Shown here piece after piece: positions 60,635-64,000 of a stretch of DNA of 64,000 nucleotides. The position numbers were made by a program, and so were the translations under genes. Source of the DNA: Capsicum annuum (lineage: Eukaryota; Streptophyta; Magnoliopsida; Solanales; Solanaceae); assembly GCF_002878395.1 (NCBI RefSeq), contig NC_061115.1, positions 150,885,034 to 150,949,033 on the forward strand. The letters are read 5' to 3'. Below the pieces are notes generated by a model. It was not told where the DNA came from, searched no databases, and worked only from the letters and a program-made list of their open reading frames with translations. Each line of letters starts with the position of its first letter. Position 1 is the first letter of the stretch.

Positions 60635-62280
60635 TGTAACACCCCAAATCTGGTACATGGATTGCTACACGGTTCCCATAATCCCCAATGACCATAAGCT
60701 AACCTATTACTGATATCTATATCTGAACCTTGAATAATAATGGTAATAGCATAAATGCGGAAACATGAACTAAAAGGTCATAAGGTTCAATACCGATAAA
60801 TAACTTAAAATATGGTATAACAATACTAAAAACAATTGAAATAAATTTTTGAACATGCTGTAGTATGAAAACCTCTAAATCTGAATTATCTGAATAAAGA
60901 TTTGATGAGACAATCCTCCAACTAACCCCATTTACTAAAATAAAGTACTAAAAGAATGAAATAATTAAATAAAAATATCCTCGAATGATGAGGACTCACT
61001 GCTGACTCTAACTACTGGAACAGGAATGCTACTAATACTCTAGAGTGCATGCTTTTGAACCAACTGTATAAAACACCATAGCATAAATGCAACAGTAGGA
61101 TTGAATGTACTGGTATGCAAGTGACGTAGGCTGAATGCAATGGTTCATATGCATGAAAAATGCTAATTAACTGAATAACATAAACGTGAGAATACATACA
61201 TGAATACGTAACTATATCTAAGATCGTGATAACACTGACTCATGAATTTTGATAATTTTAATTTACTGATATCTGGGTACTAATACTGGGATACTGAAAG
61301 ACTAAGCCTATTGAGTACTGAGGAACTAATGTCATATTACTGATAAAGGAATGACTGTTTCTAACAGGTCTTATAATAAAGAATTGGTCTGGTTGACTTT
61401 ATCTGACAGTCCTAAAATCTGATACTAGTAACATAAATTTCTTATATTTAATATACTATTAACTGGGTAAATATGTCTAATAGTCCTAATTCTGATGGAA
61501 CTAGCTAAGTTGCATACTGAGGTGTGCAACTGTATCTGACAGTCCTTAATCTGTAGAACTAAACTGAGTCTATTACTCAAACTGGATCCAAAACTGAGAC
61601 TGTGGGACGTAATTATCTAACCGACATACCCTGAATCTAAACTGGTAGGGTTCCACCTGTAACACTAGCTGGAAGGGTGTCAGTACCGTGCCACAGGTAA
61701 AGACAAGATGTGAGTAAACCCTCTCTGACAGGAAGCTCTTCCGTCAACCCCTTCTAGTAGGAAAAACTCAAATGAGGTATCTAATCTCTAAACACAGAGG
61801 GTACATATAAACCTAAGCTTGCTATGTAGTTATAGAATAAAAGGATTGCTTTTAAGGATCACACCCTCTACTGGATAACAGGCGAGTCCCAATTCTAGGG
61901 TTTACTCGATGCTAAATCCTACTCCAGACTAAAGAGACACTGAACTGATTTAAACTGAACTAAACTATTACTGGTAGTATGTTTTAGCTGATTTGAATAG
62001 TGTTCACTAAATTTCATTGACTGACAAGATACTATTAAGATCGGATAACTGACTAAGATTATTGAGATTACAGAGATTCCTGAGTCATATAACTGACTGA
62101 GTTCTAATAATTAAGGCTTGTATTAGAGTATCATGAAGACTGACACTAGCTCTAGGTACACAGCTAAATTCTCGGTTACAAGTACCCTCAAGACTCATAG
62201 CATAAAACTAACAAGAAGTGACACTTTATGAATGCACAACCAATATCAATAATTCATAATACAATAAGTTGGGGATTTCA
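60635..62280 (-). mobile_element. Truncated LTR of family 2, inserted in gag of G
   Basis: On the plus strand it starts TGTAACACCCCAAATCTGG, exactly as the other family-2 LTR ends, and matches 12707-14440 through 'gggtacaagtacc'-type blocks. It stops at GGGGATTTCATGA (62280), so about 1.2 kb including U3 is missing. It is then fused to pol F. On the minus strand 61012-61197 is open but shows no motif. Confidence 0.82.
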
Positions 62281-64000
62281 TGATTGACCAGGAAGGAGGT
62301 TCCTTTCTAGTGGTTCGAGGAGTATGAGTCGAACTTTATTTCTTACTTTAGCTCTTATATTGCCTCTATCTATGAGGGTGTGTAATTCACCATTTATTGT
62401 GATGCTTTAAGTATTGGTTTGGGTTATGTGCTAACGTAGTGGGATTGAGTTATTGAGTTAAGATTCAGGAATGAAACTACACCACTCATGATCTGGAGTT
62501 GGCGATGGTAGTTTTTGCATGTAATATATAGAAGAATTATCTATATGTCATGAATTATGTGATCTATACTGATCATTATATTATTCAATATCTTATGACC
62601 TAGAGTGAGCTTAATTCTACGTAGTGTAGATGGATGGGGTTGCTTAAATATTATAATATCTAAATTATATATCATCCATATAAGGTGAACATGGTATAGA
62701 ATGGCCTGAGCTAGAAAGTGATAATTAAGGATAGCTTGTTATCTATCTCAGTTTCTTAGATGCTATTGATGTGGGATATTCTGTCCTTAGCTAACTTGAT
62801 GGTGAGACTGGATATTTCATACCCCAGAAGGATTCTTGCTAGTGTTGAAGAGAGGTATACCTTGTTTGAGCAGATTCTGAGTCATATGTTTGAGGATATG
62901 AGAATTTACATCATTTGCAATAAGTTATTGAGTTATGAGTCAAGGAACGATACCATTGATTCGGAGGGTACCCTAAGATATAATAATCACATTTATGTTT
63001 CAAGGATCGGTGATTTGATTTATTTAATTATACATAAGGCTCAAAACTCCAGATATTTTATACTCCCTAGTACAGCTATGATATACAAAGATTTGAGTCA
63101 GTATTATTAGTGAAGTGGAATGACAAAGAAGTGCTGAACTTTGTAGATCATTGCCTATATTTTTAGTAGGTGAAGGCCAGGCATCATAGACCTGGTATTT
63201 TGATTCAGAGATTGCCTATTCCTAAGTTGAAATAGGAGTGAATCACCATGGGCTTCATTACCATTTTGCATCGCACCTCTCATTATTTTGATAGTATTTC
63301 ATTTAATACGGATCAGTTGACCATTTCAATATATTTTATTCCTATTCAAATTTCTATCAATGCCGAGAGGTTAGCCAGTATCTATATTTGTAAGATAGTT
63401 TGCTTTTATGAAGTGCCTATATCTACCATTTTAGGTTAAGGGTTAGTGTTCACTTCTAGCTTCAAAAGAGATCGAGGGAAGGTAGGTACTCAGATATATC
63501 TTAGCTTAATTTTTCACCCTCAGACATACAAGTAGTCAAAATAGACTATTAAAATTCTTAAGGATATGCTCTGAGCATATTTTATGGATTTTGGAGGACA
63601 GTGGGAGCAACGCTTATCTTTGGGAGAGATTGCATACAATAATAGCTACCATTAAAGTATTGAGACGGCACTATTTAAAGATAATTATATGGTATGCATT
63701 GTTGATATTTGATTGGTTAGTTTAAGACCTCCAATGTTATGTCCCATGGAACTCACTTAGTTTCAGGGTCATTGGATAGAAGCAGGGTGATTCAGGAAAG
63801 CCTGATGAAAACTTAGTGTTGGAAAAAGGCATCTGCAAATCCTAGACTTTCTACCTTAATACTTAGAGTTAAAGATGAGGTATTCCTTTAATTATCACTT
63901 ATGAATAGTATGATAACATTCGGGAGAAAAGGTAAGCTCAACCCATGATATATTAGACCTTTTAAGATCTTTCATATAGTTGGAGAAGTGGCTTGTGAAT
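62281..64000 (+). pseudogene. Copy F of the element E pol: RNase H to integrase C-terminus
   Basis: F starts in the RT/RNase H connection (LTRKEVPF) and runs parallel to E with very few differences in 62755-63110. The longest open stretch (62760-63110) ends SRYFILPSTAMIYKDLSQYY. Unlike E, it keeps the integrase zinc-finger end (NFVDHCLYF) and core (63110-63735). All three catalytic positions are changed: MGFITILHRTS (Asp to Gly), ILG-stop-GLVFTSS (Asp lost), and K-stop-TIKILKDML (Glu to Lys). The integrase C-terminus (63740-64000) again matches E. It continues past the window end. Confidence 0.88.

Noticed and set aside
1..64000. Host protein genes, tRNA or rRNA genes, organelle insertions, LINEs or a pararetrovirus
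   Set aside because: I looked for their typical motifs (tRNA cloverleaf boxes, rRNA core text, movement protein or coat zinc finger of pararetroviruses, poly-A tailed LINE ends) by eye and saw none; a formal search could still find short remnants in 29704-33509 or 53569-54600.

Overview
The window looks like gene-poor, AT-rich plant heterochromatin made almost entirely of decayed Ty3/Gypsy LTR retrotransposons nested in one another. I found no intact host gene, tRNA, rRNA or CRISPR array. Chromodomain-bearing pol remnants (chromovirus type, Tekay/Del-like), LTRs of about 2-3 kb and initiator-tRNA-Met primer-binding sites point to a large plant genome. The LTR families resemble those I associate with Solanaceae, possibly Capsicum; that species guess is inference from memory. 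All boundaries were read by eye and most are good to a few bases only where a target-site duplication (TSD) is quoted.

Layout, left half. Element A (+; 1-3214) gives an integrase-chromodomain remnant and a 3' LTR, and appears to have inserted into the integrase of element B. Element B (-; 3215-6948 plus 15607-17487) has gag-pol, a primer-binding site and a 5' LTR. That LTR is split by an 8.66 kb non-autonomous element (6949-15606) with two LTRs, no recognisable coding interior and TSD CCAAT. B itself abuts the reverse transcriptase of element C (+; about 17488-24218), whose 3' LTR is split by a solo LTR (21614-23944, TSD TGGAT). C abuts a non-coding interior (24219-27548) with a primer-binding site and 5' LTR D (-; 27549-29703).

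Middle. 29704-33509 holds degraded LTR pieces and nothing I recognise as coding. 33510-53568 is a chromovirus on the minus strand (gag to chromodomain, all broken). It is interrupted by an 11.7 kb Athila/Tat-like element (34832-46557, TSD CTTAG) that has a tRNA-Asp-type primer-binding site, a gag-protease remnant, no visible reverse transcriptase or integrase, and a second ORF resembling the 'putative plant transposon protein' family. That second ORF is split by another solo LTR (38596-40089, TSD GTATC).

Right part. Element E (+; LTR tail, primer-binding site, leader, pol 55470-57200, start of a 3' LTR) is interrupted by element G (+; LTR 57692-59944, primer-binding site, leader, gag fragment). 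G's gag is cut by a truncated LTR (60635-62280), which is fused to a second copy (F, 62281-64000) of E's pol.

The genes do not form a working pathway. What is worth attention is (i) a palindromic leader block kept at a similar distance from the primer-binding site in five elements, (ii) arrays of short, copy-specific words in the LTR U3 regions, one of which is repeated inside the Athila-like element just ahead of its second ORF, and (iii) E and F sharing the same stop codons, so an already dead pol was copied.
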